A DNA stretch of 64,000 nt from Isoetes taiwanensis. Taxonomy: Eukaryota; Streptophyta; Lycopodiopsida; Isoetales; Isoetaceae. The stretch is from the NCBI GenBank assembly GCA_021234155.1, contig JAJEKV010000051.1, forward strand, positions 5,584,698 through 5,648,697. Reading direction: 5' to 3'. How positions within the stretch are numbered: the stretch's first letter is position 1; each line of letters starts with the position of its first letter. The position numbers were made by a program, and so were the translations under genes. The notes beneath the pieces are model-generated. The model made no database searches and was not told the DNA's origin. It was given only the letters and a program-made list of their open reading frames with translations. Positions 42,541-54,241 of this stretch are shown piece by piece.

Positions 42541-43136
42541 TGAGACTATGTCCACGCATATAAAGCTAAATACGCAACCCCCTTATGCCAAACCCCCAAG
42601 TTATCGAGAATAGAAAATAACGTAATACCAAATGAAGGAAAACCATTATAATGTTATATATATAAGGCAACAAAGTACGCAACCAACCATTCAAAGGGAA
42701 AAAATAACAGGACAACAAAGGACCCATCCACAACTAGTATAACATAGCGCCAACACAAATGATGGCCCACATATAACATTGAACAACCTATGGTTTATGA
42801 AGGATGCCCATATACAAAGAAACCACCGCAATCACCCAAATACGTAAACAACAACAAACAAAGCTACCCAAAGAGAGAGAAAGCCCGAATCAAACCTCAA
42901 AAGACATCTCGTAGAAAAGCCCCAATAGGTGCACCATACCCGAGAAACAATAAGTAAGAACCTTAAAGAAAGGACATAGGAAACCGTAAACCCACATAAC
43001 GGGCGTGAAAGCCCCACATCGAACATATAAAAAAGAAAAACATTTATCTTATTCCATTTTATTCAAAGATGGCATTAACACCCTTACAACGCCCAAACAT
43101 CAAACACAAAACACATCTCCCAGAGATCAGGAATAA
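42541..43136. other. Non-coding part of the DIRS-like element
   Basis: AT-rich, purine-biased on the plus strand, with only short frames. I see nothing recognisable. Confidence 0.35.
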
Positions 43137-43589
43137 TCAGGCAAGGAGGCCCAACGAAATTGCCGGATAAGTCGGGAGAAATTGAGGAGGATACTCAGTC
43201 AAAATGAGCAAAAACTCGCGCAGCTGTATGGTACGTAGAGACGAAAAGCCCCATAGCAAAATGATGTCTCCCAGGAAACGAGCCCGAGCAGGATCCACAA
43301 ATCTATACGAGCGGAACACCCTACGAACAGCAGGAGAAAAAGCAGCATAAAGGCGCAATGCCCGGAAGAATTCTTCAGGCCAATCGATGTCTGCATGTTC
43401 CAGCTGCAAAGCATTCCGAGCAGAAGGGTGCAAGGCCTCCAAATGTGAGGCATAAAGATGGTGCGTGGTCATCGGAATCTCTGGTGGTGAAAAAGGCGGA
43501 AAAAAGCCCAGAGGAAAAATCTTGGCAGAGCACAAAGGACAAGGGAACGGCATCGGACCTGAGAACAGAACAAAGAAGGTAATCGGCAA
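43137..43589 (-). CDS. 150-codon ORF of the DIRS-like element with zinc-finger-like motif
   Basis: The frame is free of stops and has a mixed, protein-like composition unlike the Phe/Leu/Ser-rich noise around it. It opens with PFPCPLCSAKIF and then H-X-Y-A-S-H (THHLYASHLEALH), which could bind zinc in a C2H2-like way. The second half is helical and basic (EEFFRALRLYAAFSPAVRRV, DPARARFLGDIILLWG). It lies in the 5' part of the element, ahead of the gag-like region. It may be an extra ORF or part of gag. Family not recognised. Confidence 0.45.
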   Translation of the reverse strand: MPITFFVLFSGPMPFPCPLCSAKIFPLGFFPPFSPPEIPMTTHHLYASHLEALHPSARNALQLEHADIDWPEEFFRALRLYAAFSPAVRRVFRSYRFVDPARARFLGDIILLWGFSSLRTIQLREFLLILTEYPPQFLPTYPAISLGLLA

Positions 43590-44714
43590 AGAACTGTATG
43601 CCCAAAGCCGCGCTGGGGAAAAAGAGGAGCCATGACATAAATATAAAGATCAAGAAGCCCAAGGGGAAGGAATGAATGGCGACAATCTGCAAGCCGAGTG
43701 AATGGAAGCCAAGGACGGCTGGAAAAGCATGCAAAAACCAGTGGCAGCCAAATTCCAGCAAAAATAGCGGGCCTAAGAGAAGCAGCCAAAAATACAACAG
43801 AAGACTTGATGGCAAATAAGCAAAAACATACCAGAGAAGAGGCAGAATGAACAGATTTGGCCAACGTAACACAAAAAGGAAGCAAACCCGACCGGAAAAC
43901 TTGAAGCCACGGCTTAAAATCCGCAGACAGCGCCCATGCAAAGAAAGAGCAGATCCAGGGAACAGAGGCGGGAAACCAAATCGCAGAGGGCAAATACAGC
44001 TAAGAACAAAAAAGGAAATAGAAGGAGCAAATGTAGCCCAGGTTGCGGCCATGCCAGAGAGGCTAAGAACAGAGAAAAAAGCGCAGAGCTGAAGATAACA
44101 CTAAGGCAACGAATCTTCCATGCAGCCAGCATCATGCAGGGTAAGGCAAAACAAGAAGGAAGAATGACGGAACAAAAAATGAAGTGAGCATAAAATGAAC
44201 CGAGAGGACAGATAAGCCCGAGCCGGGGACTAAAGATATGACAAAATCGCAACCAAAAAACAACGGCAGGTCCGCAAACCGAGAAGAAGCTCGAAGCAAT
44301 CAAGGGATAGATCAGATAAACAAAGAATAGAAAGAAGCATGCGCCCCAACGCCCCGTTCATCCAATCCGAAAAATCATCCCCCACAAACCCAAAACATCC
44401 ACAGTAAGTACATGATCAAGCCATTCAACAGAACGGACCAAGAGCCCAAAACGAACCCATCACATCCGAACATCCCAAAAAACAATAGAAATACAGAGCC
44501 ATGCATAATGAAGCCGATGACAAAACAACTCGGTAGAAGCATACTGAGTATGGAAGAAGAACAAATCCGTAGAATCAACTAAGCACGGAAGAGAAGGGAG
44601 CGTACCATCCAAAGAATGATGAAGAAAGTCGCCAGGCAGGTGCAAGCGGCAAGAAGGTGGAGCACGAGACTGGTGGAGAAGCTGGGGAAGAAATCCATCG
44701 AATGAAGAGCCATC
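43590..44714 (-). other. 5' region of the DIRS-like element
   Basis: Longer minus-strand frames here (43,375-44,052 and 43,469-43,993) are rich in Phe, Leu, Ser and Cys and reflect a purine-rich plus strand. They are not supported as genes. This would be leader sequence between A1 and the first credible ORF. Confidence 0.35.
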
Positions 44715-44841
44715 GAAGCTACGAGAACGAAGAATGCTGCTGTGAGAAGACGCCGATAACCAGGCGGAAAATGACAATGGCCTAATATAGGCGCTCGTCC
44801 TTTCCCAGAATGGCGATCCGATGGCTCGGATCGATGGGATT
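44715..44841 (-). repeat. Split direct repeat A1 (right end of the element)
   Basis: 127 bases equal to 37,104-37,230 except GCGCTC against GCACTC. It ends with GATGGGATT at 44,841, after which unrelated host sequence (AAGGCCGTTG) begins. Confidence 0.85.
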
Positions 44842-47600
44842 AAGGCCGTTGCTTTCTCGTTTTCCAAAACACGTATACCTAAATCAATGGTGCCAAACAA
44901 CCATTGCCTACCAAATCAAATCATCGCTTCATTTCGAAAATTTTACTTCATTAACAAAGATAAATATTTATGTGTATATGAGAACTTTCACAGAATCATT
45001 TTCAAGAACCCCCTGAGCGCTGCAGTAAGCAAGAAGTGCATACAAAAAAAGAAAAAATGAAAAAAGAAAATTGATGAACAATTCCGGCCTCCCTTTTAGA
45101 GAAATTACAGGAGCCAAAAAAGAAAAAAGAAAAAAAAGCCTCTTGGCTACGACCCTCAATTTGCCATAACAAGAACAGTTTGCTTATGGCCTTGAACTGA
45201 AAATTTCGAATCCTGCTCTGCCAGAGCCCTACAGAAATACTGAAACAAAATAGACCGACTGACGAACCAAGAAGCAAAACAAAGTGACAAAGCTTTGCTA
45301 CTGAACTATGGCCGCTGACCTTGCAACAAGCAACAATCGGCTATCCACATCTGCCTCACAAGCCTTTGGAAAGAACAACCCAAGCTCCGCACAGAAAACC
45401 CTAAGCTCAGCACCTTGGCAAGAAATAAGAAATAGCTTTGGACCAGTCAGCCTGCATAAGATTCACAAAATGATACCTACACAAAAAGGCCACTGACTTT
45501 TTCTGCTAGTTTTTGCATAGGGCTTCCTGCGCACAACATTTATTGCAGGTCCCACGTGCTAACGGTCAAATCTGGCCCTGCCACACACGTATGGCAAACC
45601 GGGGTTTGGGTTCGCTTGGGCGAACCCCGTAGCTGATGCCACGCAGTCCACGCTTGACAGCGGCTCCCCGCCACGCCGGGGTGCGGGTTCGCGAAGGGCG
45701 ACTTTTTGAGTTCGGCTTAAGGCGAACCTCCTGACGCTGGAGTTAGTTTCGGGAGCCATTTGAAGCACCGCAAAACAAAGGCTCCAGCTCAGCAAAATAC
45801 GAATTCCTATACATCCATAAAAAACTTAGGATGGATCCCCATTATGGAAAATCTAGTTTCTGGGTCTTTGTCACGTAAGCAAAGCACATGCCTCCAGATC
45901 AAGATCATTTTCATTGGAAGTAGGCACTCCAAGCTCTTGAAGTGGAGCAAGAAACAAAATCATGACGACGAAACTCGCTATAAGACAGAAAACTATGGCA
46001 AAAACTGGCGACAAGACATAAAGCTTCGGCTAAATAACAAACTCCATGTCGACTTTAGTTTTTCAAAGTGAAGGAGCATCTAAAATTTTTGCCGGATTCT
46101 GTGCCATGTCATCCAATTCAGTTGCTTAGGAACATGAAATCATGCAACCGGAATGGCCATGTGGCACAGGAAGGAATGCCCCTAACCTAAGAGTCGATTT
46201 CCACGGGCCCAAAAACACCCTTGACTTGGAAGCCAGGGCGCAACAAAACTGCCCTGTCTGACCCGGCTTCGGTGCCTACATGGCTCAGGTCCAGAAGGAG
46301 GAGCTACCCTTTTGGGCGACCCACCATGGCCAGGCTGCTGGCAGTGAGATGAGCATGCATCAAGACTCTTACATGTTCTTCCACCCAGCATGTTCTTGAA
46401 GAAACTGTAAGCTGCTTCATCATTGCAGGTTATGCCAAAGACGTAAAGTTCAGGTAATTTCATTATGAAAATTTCGTCCAATTTAAGAGTGACACGTGTG
46501 CAACATTCTTTCCCGGAATTATTCAATTCGTTGCATTCTAAGTTTCTAGTTGCATTCCAAGATCTTACTTGCATTATTTGCATTCTGCCTTCCATTCTGC
46601 ATTCTAATTTCTTGATTAATTTACAGCTCTATTTACTAGCTGGGGAATTGAACCCCATTGAAACCATAGCCTAGCAACAGATTGGAAAAGGTTACACAAA
46701 AGATGAAAATCTTCTTGAAGAACCACCGGACCTGTTTGCGAAGGAGTTGGAAAGGGGAAAACAGGAGTAGCTTCAATGCCTTGGCTCTGCTCTGCAGTAA
46801 ATATGTCATTATCTGGAGGAGGAAGATGCAAAGAAGGACTGAGTAAATCCTTCATGGCCAGAGGTCGAAATTGAAAGCTTACAAGAAAATATAAAAATAT
46901 TCACAAAGAACTTTTGGACCTCTGCTTTAAGGCCTCCGATAGCAGAACTCTTCATAAAGAAAGCAAGTACAGAAAAGAAAGAAGCGGCAAAAGAAGGTGC
47001 CATAGTCCAAGAGTTACATGCAATTTCAAACAAAGAAGCAGCCGAAAAAGCTTAGGAATTTGTCAATCCAAGATTATCAAAGCGTATGATCTGCCTAAGA
47101 ACAAAAAGAAACAGTTAGTAGCGGATCTGGAACATATCAAGCAAAGCAAGCAAGCAAAATTATCTACGAAATAGAGAAAATCCTTCAAAATCGTGGATAG
47201 CTGAACAATAGCACCTGAAACCTGAAAAAGCAGAGCGATATAACTCGGCTTTCCTCATTCTGATGCCGATCCTTTAGGAACAATGAAGATTGCACTGAAT
47301 AATCACTATATCATGGCAAAATCTTGCCAGAAGCACAAAAATTTCAAGAAATCATGTCTAGACAAGAAAATAGGTTGTTTCCATTCCATCCAAACCGCAC
47401 TATCGGCAGCAGCAACCATATTTTAGATGGGCGCCATAGCTGGACGCCATAGCCGGACTGCATAGAAGAGCTTTGCAAGAGCTGGAGCTAGAATAGAAGG
47501 CACCAGCATAGAAGGCGCCATAGCCGAAGGCGCCATCGCCCATCGCCAGAGTATCACAGGAAAAATAACAATGCCATGTCAGAATAAAACTACCACGACT
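44842..47600. other. Region without confident gene
   Basis: About 2.8 kb. Minus-strand frames at 46,182-46,595 (LPELYVFGITCNDEAAYSFF) and 46,616-46,855 (LHLPPPDNDIFTAEQSQGIE) have protein-like composition but no neighbours, splice evidence or known family. The GC-rich stretch 45,590-45,740 holds GGGTTCGC / GCGAACCC inverted motifs. GCGCCATAGC-type short repeats occur at 47,425-47,550. Confidence 0.35.
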
Positions 47601-47621
47601 TCACGTTGCAAGAATTTTCTT

Positions 47622-47788
47622 TACCTTGCATTCTGTGCGTTGGCGGTGCTTCCACAACAGAATGCAAGGTAAAAAAACATTCTTGTATGCAAAAGCCTTG
47701 TCTCATTGACGCACGTCGGCGGTGCTAACACATCAGAATGCAAGGTAAAAAAACATTCTTGTATACAGAAGCTTGTCTCATGGAAACG
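47622..47788. repeat. Hairpin and 76-bp duplication upstream of the TrpD2-like gene
   Basis: TACCTTGCATTCTG (47,622-47,635) pairs perfectly with CAGAATGCAAGGTA (47,658-47,671). The second arm with its flank (AAAAAAACATTCTTGTAT) is repeated 76 bases later at 47,734. This lies 100-260 bases ahead of the upstream ORF and could affect the promoter, which is inference. Confidence 0.7.
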
Positions 47789-47884
47789 CACCCTAAATAG
47801 AGATGGGGCCTTATTAACAACCATGCTCCCGATACGGTAAAAAAACCCTAAAAACAAAACGCGACAACTCTTTCTAGCAAGCAA

Positions 47885-47992
47885 ATGTCAATGTTTTTTC
47901 TGTCGAGTATACTCTTCAAAGGCCTCTCTTTGTGGACTCTTGAGTCTATGAGCTCTCCGGCAGAGCTTGGGACATCCTCCTCTTTTTTATGA
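47885..47992 (+). CDS. Upstream ORF (35 codons) in the leader of the TrpD2-like gene
   Basis: ATG at 47,885, stop TGA at 47,990-47,992, ending 36 bases before the main ATG at 48,029. The peptide starts MSMFFLSSILFKGLSLW. If the transcript starts upstream of 47,885, ribosomes would meet this ORF first and it could lower translation of the main protein. The transcript start is not known from sequence; TAAATAG near 47,796 is only a weak TATA-like candidate. Confidence 0.4.
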   Translation: MSMFFLSSILFKGLSLWTLESMSSPAELGTSSSFL

Positions 47993-48028
47993 TTTGCCTG
48001 GTCAATTTTATCTCACCAAAGCTCTTCG

Positions 48029-51000
48029 ATGGCCATATCCATGGCGCCGATGGCTTCACCTTGCCGGAATCCTTCTTTTTGTTCCTTCAGCTTCTTCCTT
48101 TGTTCAAAACCTTATTCATGTCCTCAGAGAATTTCTCGAGCTAAAACTTGGGCTTCTGTTATGGGTAGCAAAACAGCAATCATGCCAGATAATTTGAAGG
48201 TTGAACAACTTATGAAGGACTTGGATATGGCAGTTGTGAAGGAGGGCAAACGAGAAGGAAAGGGTGCATATTTGCTCAATAATGTTGGTCCCAATCCCTT
48301 GCTGTTGGAAGCGCAGGGGAAGGTTTGCACAGGGCCAGCGCAAACAAAGCCACTTGGAGAGGATCAGGCCTCGAAGGTTTTGGACATTATAGTAAGATCA
48401 GGTGTGCCAGCTTTTTTCGTCAAGATCATACTGACGGATAGAGTCGAGGGCAACATTTGGGTTGCTGGACATGTGTGTCTGGTGTTTAATTTACCTTCGC
48501 TAATTCGTTTTTGCAGTGAAAGGGGAAATTCCAGAAGAAGAAAGGGCATCAGAGGCACAAATAGGGGCATTTTTTGCCGCAATGGCAGTGAGAGCAAACT
48601 CTTTTCCACCTGAAACACAATGGAGCATCGGTGAATGCAGGGCAATAAAGAATTTTTGGCCGAGTTTAGTTCAGGTTTTGCCTCCTGATATTCTCTTCAT
48701 AGCTGATTCAGAGGGCACCTTGATGGAGGGAATTTCACATGCAGGTGCTACATTTATTGGGAGAAACTCTGTTGAAATGAGAATGGTGGGGGCACTCAGG
48801 GACGTGTTGAAGGGTGATCATCTTGGATTTGAAGAGGTGGTTGGCCTCTTGAGAGATGTTCTTCCAGTTTGTGGTCGCGAAGGTGGAAATAACAGTGCTA
48901 GTGATGGGCTCATGGCAGCCTTTCTTATTGCATTACGCATGAATAGAGAAACTGATCGTGAACTCAAGGGATTTTGCATTGCTTTTGATGAAGAGCTTGG
49001 TTTGTCTGCTGCCTTATACATCCGTTCTAATCTTTGCATAGTCTCCTTCTGATGATTTAATTGGTGCATATGCAGGAGATCTGCCTGTAGCAGATGTTAA
49101 GTCATTAACTCACTATGGGGAACCATATGATGGAAATACTAGATTTTTTCGGAGCACATTGTTTGTAGCAGCTGTTAGGGCAAGCTATGACGAAGCATGT
49201 CTTATGCATGGTGTTGAGTGGATGCCTCCAAAGGTCTTTTGGTTTCATACTCACATTAAGTTTCCTCATATTGGAAACTCATGACGTATCTGTTCTTTTC
49301 TGCCAGGGTGGTGTCACAGAAGAGCAGATGCTTAAGCTTCTGGGTGCTTCTATGCTGTCACCTTCAGAAACTGTCAAGTTACTTGAGGTATAGTAATGGT
49401 CCCAATCCCAGTATAAACCTTCATCTCAGCTGTCATTCTAATGGCGCAATGGTACAATGCAGGACGAGGATGTAGGTTTTGCATATGTCAGCCAAAGGGA
49501 CGCACGACCACAGTTGTAAGTTTCTGTTTTAACGTATTTGTAACAGTGCAACTGCCACGTATTTTGTATTATTTCTGCTTTGTTCAAGGTTCTGCAGCAG
49601 TGCAACTGCCATGCATTACTTCTGCTTAGTTCAAAGTTCTCGATGTTCTTTGTAACAAAATTACGGCTTTCCATGACACTATAACTGAAGTGTAATGTTT
49701 CTGCTTAGTTTAAAGACCATGTAAGTTTCAGTTAAAAGACTTCTTCAACGCGATGGCTGGTATGTTGAAAACATTAGGGAGGATGTTAGGAAATAAGGGC
49801 GGGCACTAGACTGCTGATTACGTGATCATTAAGTTGAAGATGTAAATATGCCTTGTTGATGCCATATGTACCATATGTTTAAACTGCAAAGAAATAGTCA
49901 TAAATTTCCATGTTACAGCATCAGTAGGACTTCTTGGCTTCTGGAATGAAGTTGTGTGCTGTTTTGTTTGTTGCCTGTAAGGAGTTTTAATTCATATGTG
50001 ATGGCTGAGCACCTTAATAGGTTTATGCTTATCTATTTCATGCAAAAACGAGCAATGATGTGATTGTATGTCATGTCTGCATCCTACAATGCCTAGCCCG
50101 AATGTGAGTTTTTGTTAACTGACATAATATGGTACTTTAACCTTACATATGCATTTTGTGAAAATTGCTACCAAAATTATCGTAGTTTTCTTCGCTTCTG
50201 ATGCTTGACCCCATTTCTGGTAGGTATTCTCTTATTGACTTGAGGGAGCATATTAAGAAACGACCAACTCTTGCAACTACTGAGAAGGTTCAACAGTATG
50301 TTATGGTAAGCATGCCAATAATTCTTTACTCGATTTGACATGTTTCATCAGTTGATAATAGTAGGAAATCTTAGTTTTTTCGATTTTTCAGTCTTTTAGC
50401 TTAAGAAACCATTTTGAAGTTCATCATTTATATGATATGATATTCTGACATAGGCACGAGGAAGACAGTCCATGATATCAGGCTTTTATCATGAGGGCTA
50501 TGAAGAACCACTGTTGATGCTCATGCGGAGAAGAGGAGTTGATGCTGGAATGGTCATTAAGGTGTGTAATACCAAGGCCGTGGTAGTCGTATATTTCAAA
50601 TGTATTGCTGGATGCCCCCTTTTTTTTTGTTCATATTTTTAATCAAAAGATCGTATCTTCAAGATTGTTAGTATTATTCTCTTCCATGTGTCCAGCAAGG
50701 TAATTGTTCTGTAGAAAAGTTCTTAAAGTTTAGACCTCAGGATAACATTGACCAGGTCCTCTTAGAGTATATGAACTGGCAAGGAAGTGAACCATGAATA
50801 GGGAGGAAGGATAAATATAGCCTATTGTTCGTGGACTGTTTTTTATAGGGTGTTAGTGTGTAATGAACCATATCATTAAAAAATTAACATGAATATGATC
50901 CAACGGTATCAGGGCGAGGAAGGGGCATTATCTCTCACAACTAAGTCACCTTCACCTGATGCTGTTGTAAAGGGCAGGCCTGTCAATTTTTGTTCGGGTT

Positions 51001-51540
51001 TTCGGCCAGTTAAAAGTTCTTTGGAAGGAGATGGTAAGAATTATATTCTGTCACAACTTGTGTGTGTGTGTGTCTTGTGGTAATTGTTGAGTTTTATTAC
51101 AATTTCATGTCAAGTTCCTTTTCCAAAATCTCTAATCAGGTCTTTATCGTGAAACTTTCAACTTAACACTGAGGGCTGAGGATTATGGTTTTGCATCAAC
51201 ACAGACACCAAGAATTGAGAGACCAGTAAGATCTTGAATTCAATGTTTTGAAGTCAATAATACCCGCCATTTTATCATAGCTACAGCTCACATGTGCAAT
51301 CTTCAGATGCAGGCTTTACAAAACCTAAAAATAGGCATTTCTGCCCTTCAGGGAGAAAAAGGGCCGGCCTATGATCGTATTGTCTTTAATGCTGCCATGA
51401 CTGATTATTTGCTTGGATGTGATGGTGCAAGTGACCCACATATAGCACTGCAGAGGGCAAGAGAAGCTATTGATAGTGGCAAGGCCTTACAGAGGTTATT
51501 TAGATATGTAGATCTTAGCAAGACTATTCATGCCAGCTAA
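48029..51540 (+). CDS. Plastid-type TrpD2-like protein (anthranilate phosphoribosyltransferase-like), 10 exons
   Basis: Exons: 48,029-48,401, 48,517-48,999, 49,076-49,233, 49,307-49,387, 49,463-49,515, 50,224-50,305, 50,454-50,561, 50,913-51,033, 51,140-51,225, 51,307-51,540. All introns are GT-AG and the phases fit, giving 592 residues. The first 45 residues are Ser/Cys/Arg-rich without acids, like a chloroplast transit peptide. The mature part follows the plant family annotated as anthranilate phosphoribosyltransferase-like (the Arabidopsis At1g70570 type): EEERASEAQIGAFFAAMAVR, GALRDVLKGDHLGFEEV, RMNRETDRELKGFCIAFDEE, SLTHYGEPYDGNTRFF, MHGVEWMPPKGGVTEEQM, GFYHEGYEEPLLMLMRRRGV, EKGPAYDRIVFNAAM, AREAIDSGKALQRL. 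The GTGGD and KHGNR motifs of true TrpD enzymes are not seen, so tryptophan-pathway activity is doubtful; it resembles TrpD2/YbiB-type proteins, some of which bind nucleic acid. No defect is visible. Confidence 0.88.
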
Positions 51541-52520
51541 AGCTTTACTTGCACAAGTTGAGCTCATGAACTGGGAAGTAGATGAGAAGCATATATTAGA
51601 CATGGCACAAAAAGGAGCTGTTTGTGATAAGCAGCAGGAAGAATACTTCTTTCAGAGACGGTGGTACGGTAATATAGTGGTAATGATGCAGGAATCCAGG
51701 CCTTTGCTTGTATGTATGCTGAAATGCCTAGGTTTAATGGGTATTTATTTCAAAGCACGATCTGTTGATGATTTGTAAGAAATCTGAACAGGAATTGAAT
51801 CTATATATACAGTATGAGAGAACTGGCGTTGTTAGATACATTGCAAGTTGAAACGAGCCCAGACTTAATGGACGTCTATTATAATAACAAGAAATCTACA
51901 GTTAGTGGGCATCAGGGATACTTGATATCTATTTTAAGCTACAATTGGCCTTTGTCAACACTCTCAAGAGGGAAGGAAGGGTGCAAGTAAGAACGGAACA
52001 TGATGCAACACCAAAAGTATGTAATGCCTACACTTCAAGAAGTGACACCAGAAGCAAGTGATACCCGAAGCAGACATTTGTAATGGAGAACTGAATGCAC
52101 AGCTGAATGATGGCTAAATAAGTTGGCAAACGAAACTGACCATACAACACGAATAGATCAAAGATTTTTCTTATTATTGATGAACCAACGCAGAAGTTAA
52201 AAAATATTCTTCCTGTACTATCGTTATCTACCTCATTGTTCAGATCAAATGTGGGCTTACAAACATCAATCTCCCTTGTTTCCAACTTAGGAAATATTAT
52301 TCATAGCTCCCGCCAATGTAACTACTTATAGATAATATATACCACGACAATAGTAAATTAAGAAATTCCTTAAAATGCAAGAATACCAACACAATTCAAG
52401 GAACCCTAGTATGAATGTTTTACACTTCAATGTGTTGGCTATAATCATAAGTTCCGAATCCAGCAAATCATGAGGAAGGTGCTCCGCGAAGCTTGAAGAG
52501 TACTCCTCCTCCTATATATA
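51541..52520. other. 3' flank of the TrpD2-like gene
   Basis: Likely 3' UTR followed by spacer. An 82-codon frame at 51,530-51,778 overlaps the stop in another frame and shows no family features. Nothing else recognised up to the Mutator-like element. Confidence 0.4.
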
Positions 52521-54003
52521 ATAAAAAAAGGGAAATTTACCAAAATAACCTTAATTGTTCATTTAATTCCCAAAAAGCCTTGGCATTTTTTAAATTCTCA
52601 AAATGCCCTTAATTCTTAAGTATTTTCCCAAATAGTTTTTTGTATTTTAAAGATCACCTAAAAGCACGTTTTTAGAATAGACGATCATTTTTTCTCATAC
52701 ATGACAATAATTTGGAAAATAAATTTCAGACCATCTCATTATGACAAAAATGATTTTTGCAACCTAGATGGGGATAGAGCTTTGAACGTTGTCGCCGAAA
52801 AACAATAGCACTAGATGGGGATAAAGCTTTGAACATTGTCGCCGAAAAAGAATAGCACGACTGCATGACCACAAGAAAATCCTAACATTTGCCACTCCAA
52901 GCACGAACATCTTTTAGACTCAATATTAACCACAACTGATCGCACTAGACTTTGTACTTCAAACTAGAGTGAGCCCGACGATGCCGGGCATTTGTCGTAG
53001 ACATATGAACTTTAGGATTAGATTTTGTAGGGTACTCGGCACGATTGTCTTGGACATATCGGTGTGTAGATAGAACAAAGTGAGAGTACATAATGTAATG
53101 GGTAGTCGGTGCATTCCAATAATGACAAAATCAGAAACCAAGTTAAGTATGTTGTATAGTGCTCAACATGTGATTTTCGCCAAATTAGTCTGATGATATT
53201 GTCCCAAATACTAAAGTTTTAACTTTTGTTGTTGCAAGATTTCGAAGTCTCGCATAGAAGTAGCATATAATTGTGCACCAAATAACATATGACGACAACA
53301 CCTTGAAGTGAGAATATTAATGGGTTTAGAATAGTGCATTATGTTGGTGTTAGTATGTAGGTTGCACTATCATGTATAGGAATGTAAATAGATAGTCCAT
53401 GGCAATGAGGGCATCAAGTCTATATAAAAATTGTCGTTGAGTTGTAAAAATTTATGGTGGGAAATGCAATTAAGATAGAAATTGATTTGTTGTGGCTATA
53501 AATATTTGAACAAATAAGAATTGCAGTTCTTGTTAGACTTAAATAAAATGAGTATGGGGCATACAAACGTAGGTGCAAGTTAAAATACATATGGCAATAT
53601 CTAGGTATGAATATCTAGGAATTCATTCATCTTAAATATTCCTTGTTTGTTTCATCTGTCAAGGTTTCCTTGGCATTTGAGTATGGTGGAAAGAAAATAG
53701 AAATAATTAGAAAAAACAATACCCCAGAAACTTTATATTTAAAAAAAAAGGGGGTTAAAGGAGAAGAATATACCAATTTCAGATATAATGAATCGGAGCA
53801 TCTCCTTCAATGGCAGTGAATATATAGAGTACATTTGTCTATGAATATGCCATATAACTTCAAGCAAAAAGGAATTAGTTCCTATCCAATTGTAATGGTC
53901 CTTAGTTGAACTACATGCTCCTCTCATGACATGTCGCAACTGCCACACCACTAAATATCGAATCTCAAATGGTGAACTCCTTAGCTCAAAACAGTTTTAA
54001 GGC

Positions 54004-54241
54004 CCCGGGGGATTCACCTTTGATAAGCTTATAACCCATGAGAGTTCAACGGAGGGGTGTTTTTTGGACCATTTGTGTACGTATACTTAGGGGTTAGGGG
54101 TGTTTTTAGGCACTGGCCTAGAGCAATATCTATACACAGAGGGGTCAAATTGCCTTTAAAAAATATTTATACAAGGGGGGTTTTTTGCTACCTTCCGAAC
54201 GCAGGTGCCATACCCCCTTTATGTATAAATGATCCCCGGGG
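54004..54241. mobile_element. hAT-like MITE (238 bp) inside the Mutator-like element
   Basis: Ends CCCGGGGGATTCAC and the inverse of CCCCGGGGATCAT, flanked by the 8-bp duplication TTTAAGGC (53,996-54,003 and 54,242-54,249). The terminal match is short and imperfect. No coding capacity. Confidence 0.7.

Larger units (their letters stand above)
36312..44841 (-). mobile_element. DIRS/PAT/Ngaro-class tyrosine-recombinase retroelement (8.5 kb)
   Basis: Read on the minus strand: repeat A1 (44,841-44,715), a zinc-motif frame, gag-like, RT, RNase H and tyrosine recombinase, then B1 joined to A2 (37,262-37,104), and B2 at the far end (36,345-36,312). This A1-body-B1A2-B2 order is the split direct repeat of PAT and Ngaro elements. 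A1 and A2 are 127 bp and differ at one position; B1 and B2 share about 33 bp but are clearly diverged. Both outer ends carry ATT at the border, and the same ATT joins B1 to A2, as expected from integration of a circle. No integrase, LTR or methylase was recognised. The frames are broken, so this copy is inactive. Confidence 0.8.

Noticed and set aside
43375-44052. 225-codon minus-strand frame as a gag gene
   Set aside because: Overlapping frames are equally open and rich in Phe, Cys and Ser; no gag motif.
46182-46855. Minus-strand gene from the two frames here
   Set aside because: Composition is plausible, but I could find no splice link, start or family to support a gene call.
48516-49052. 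Separate gene in the 178-codon frame over exon 2
   Set aside because: It is exon 2 plus read-through into intron 2; splice sites and phase join it to the ten-exon gene.
51530-51778. Extra exon after the TrpD2-like stop
   Set aside because: The frame starts inside the last exon in another phase, the protein family ends near the observed stop, and no splice sites link it.
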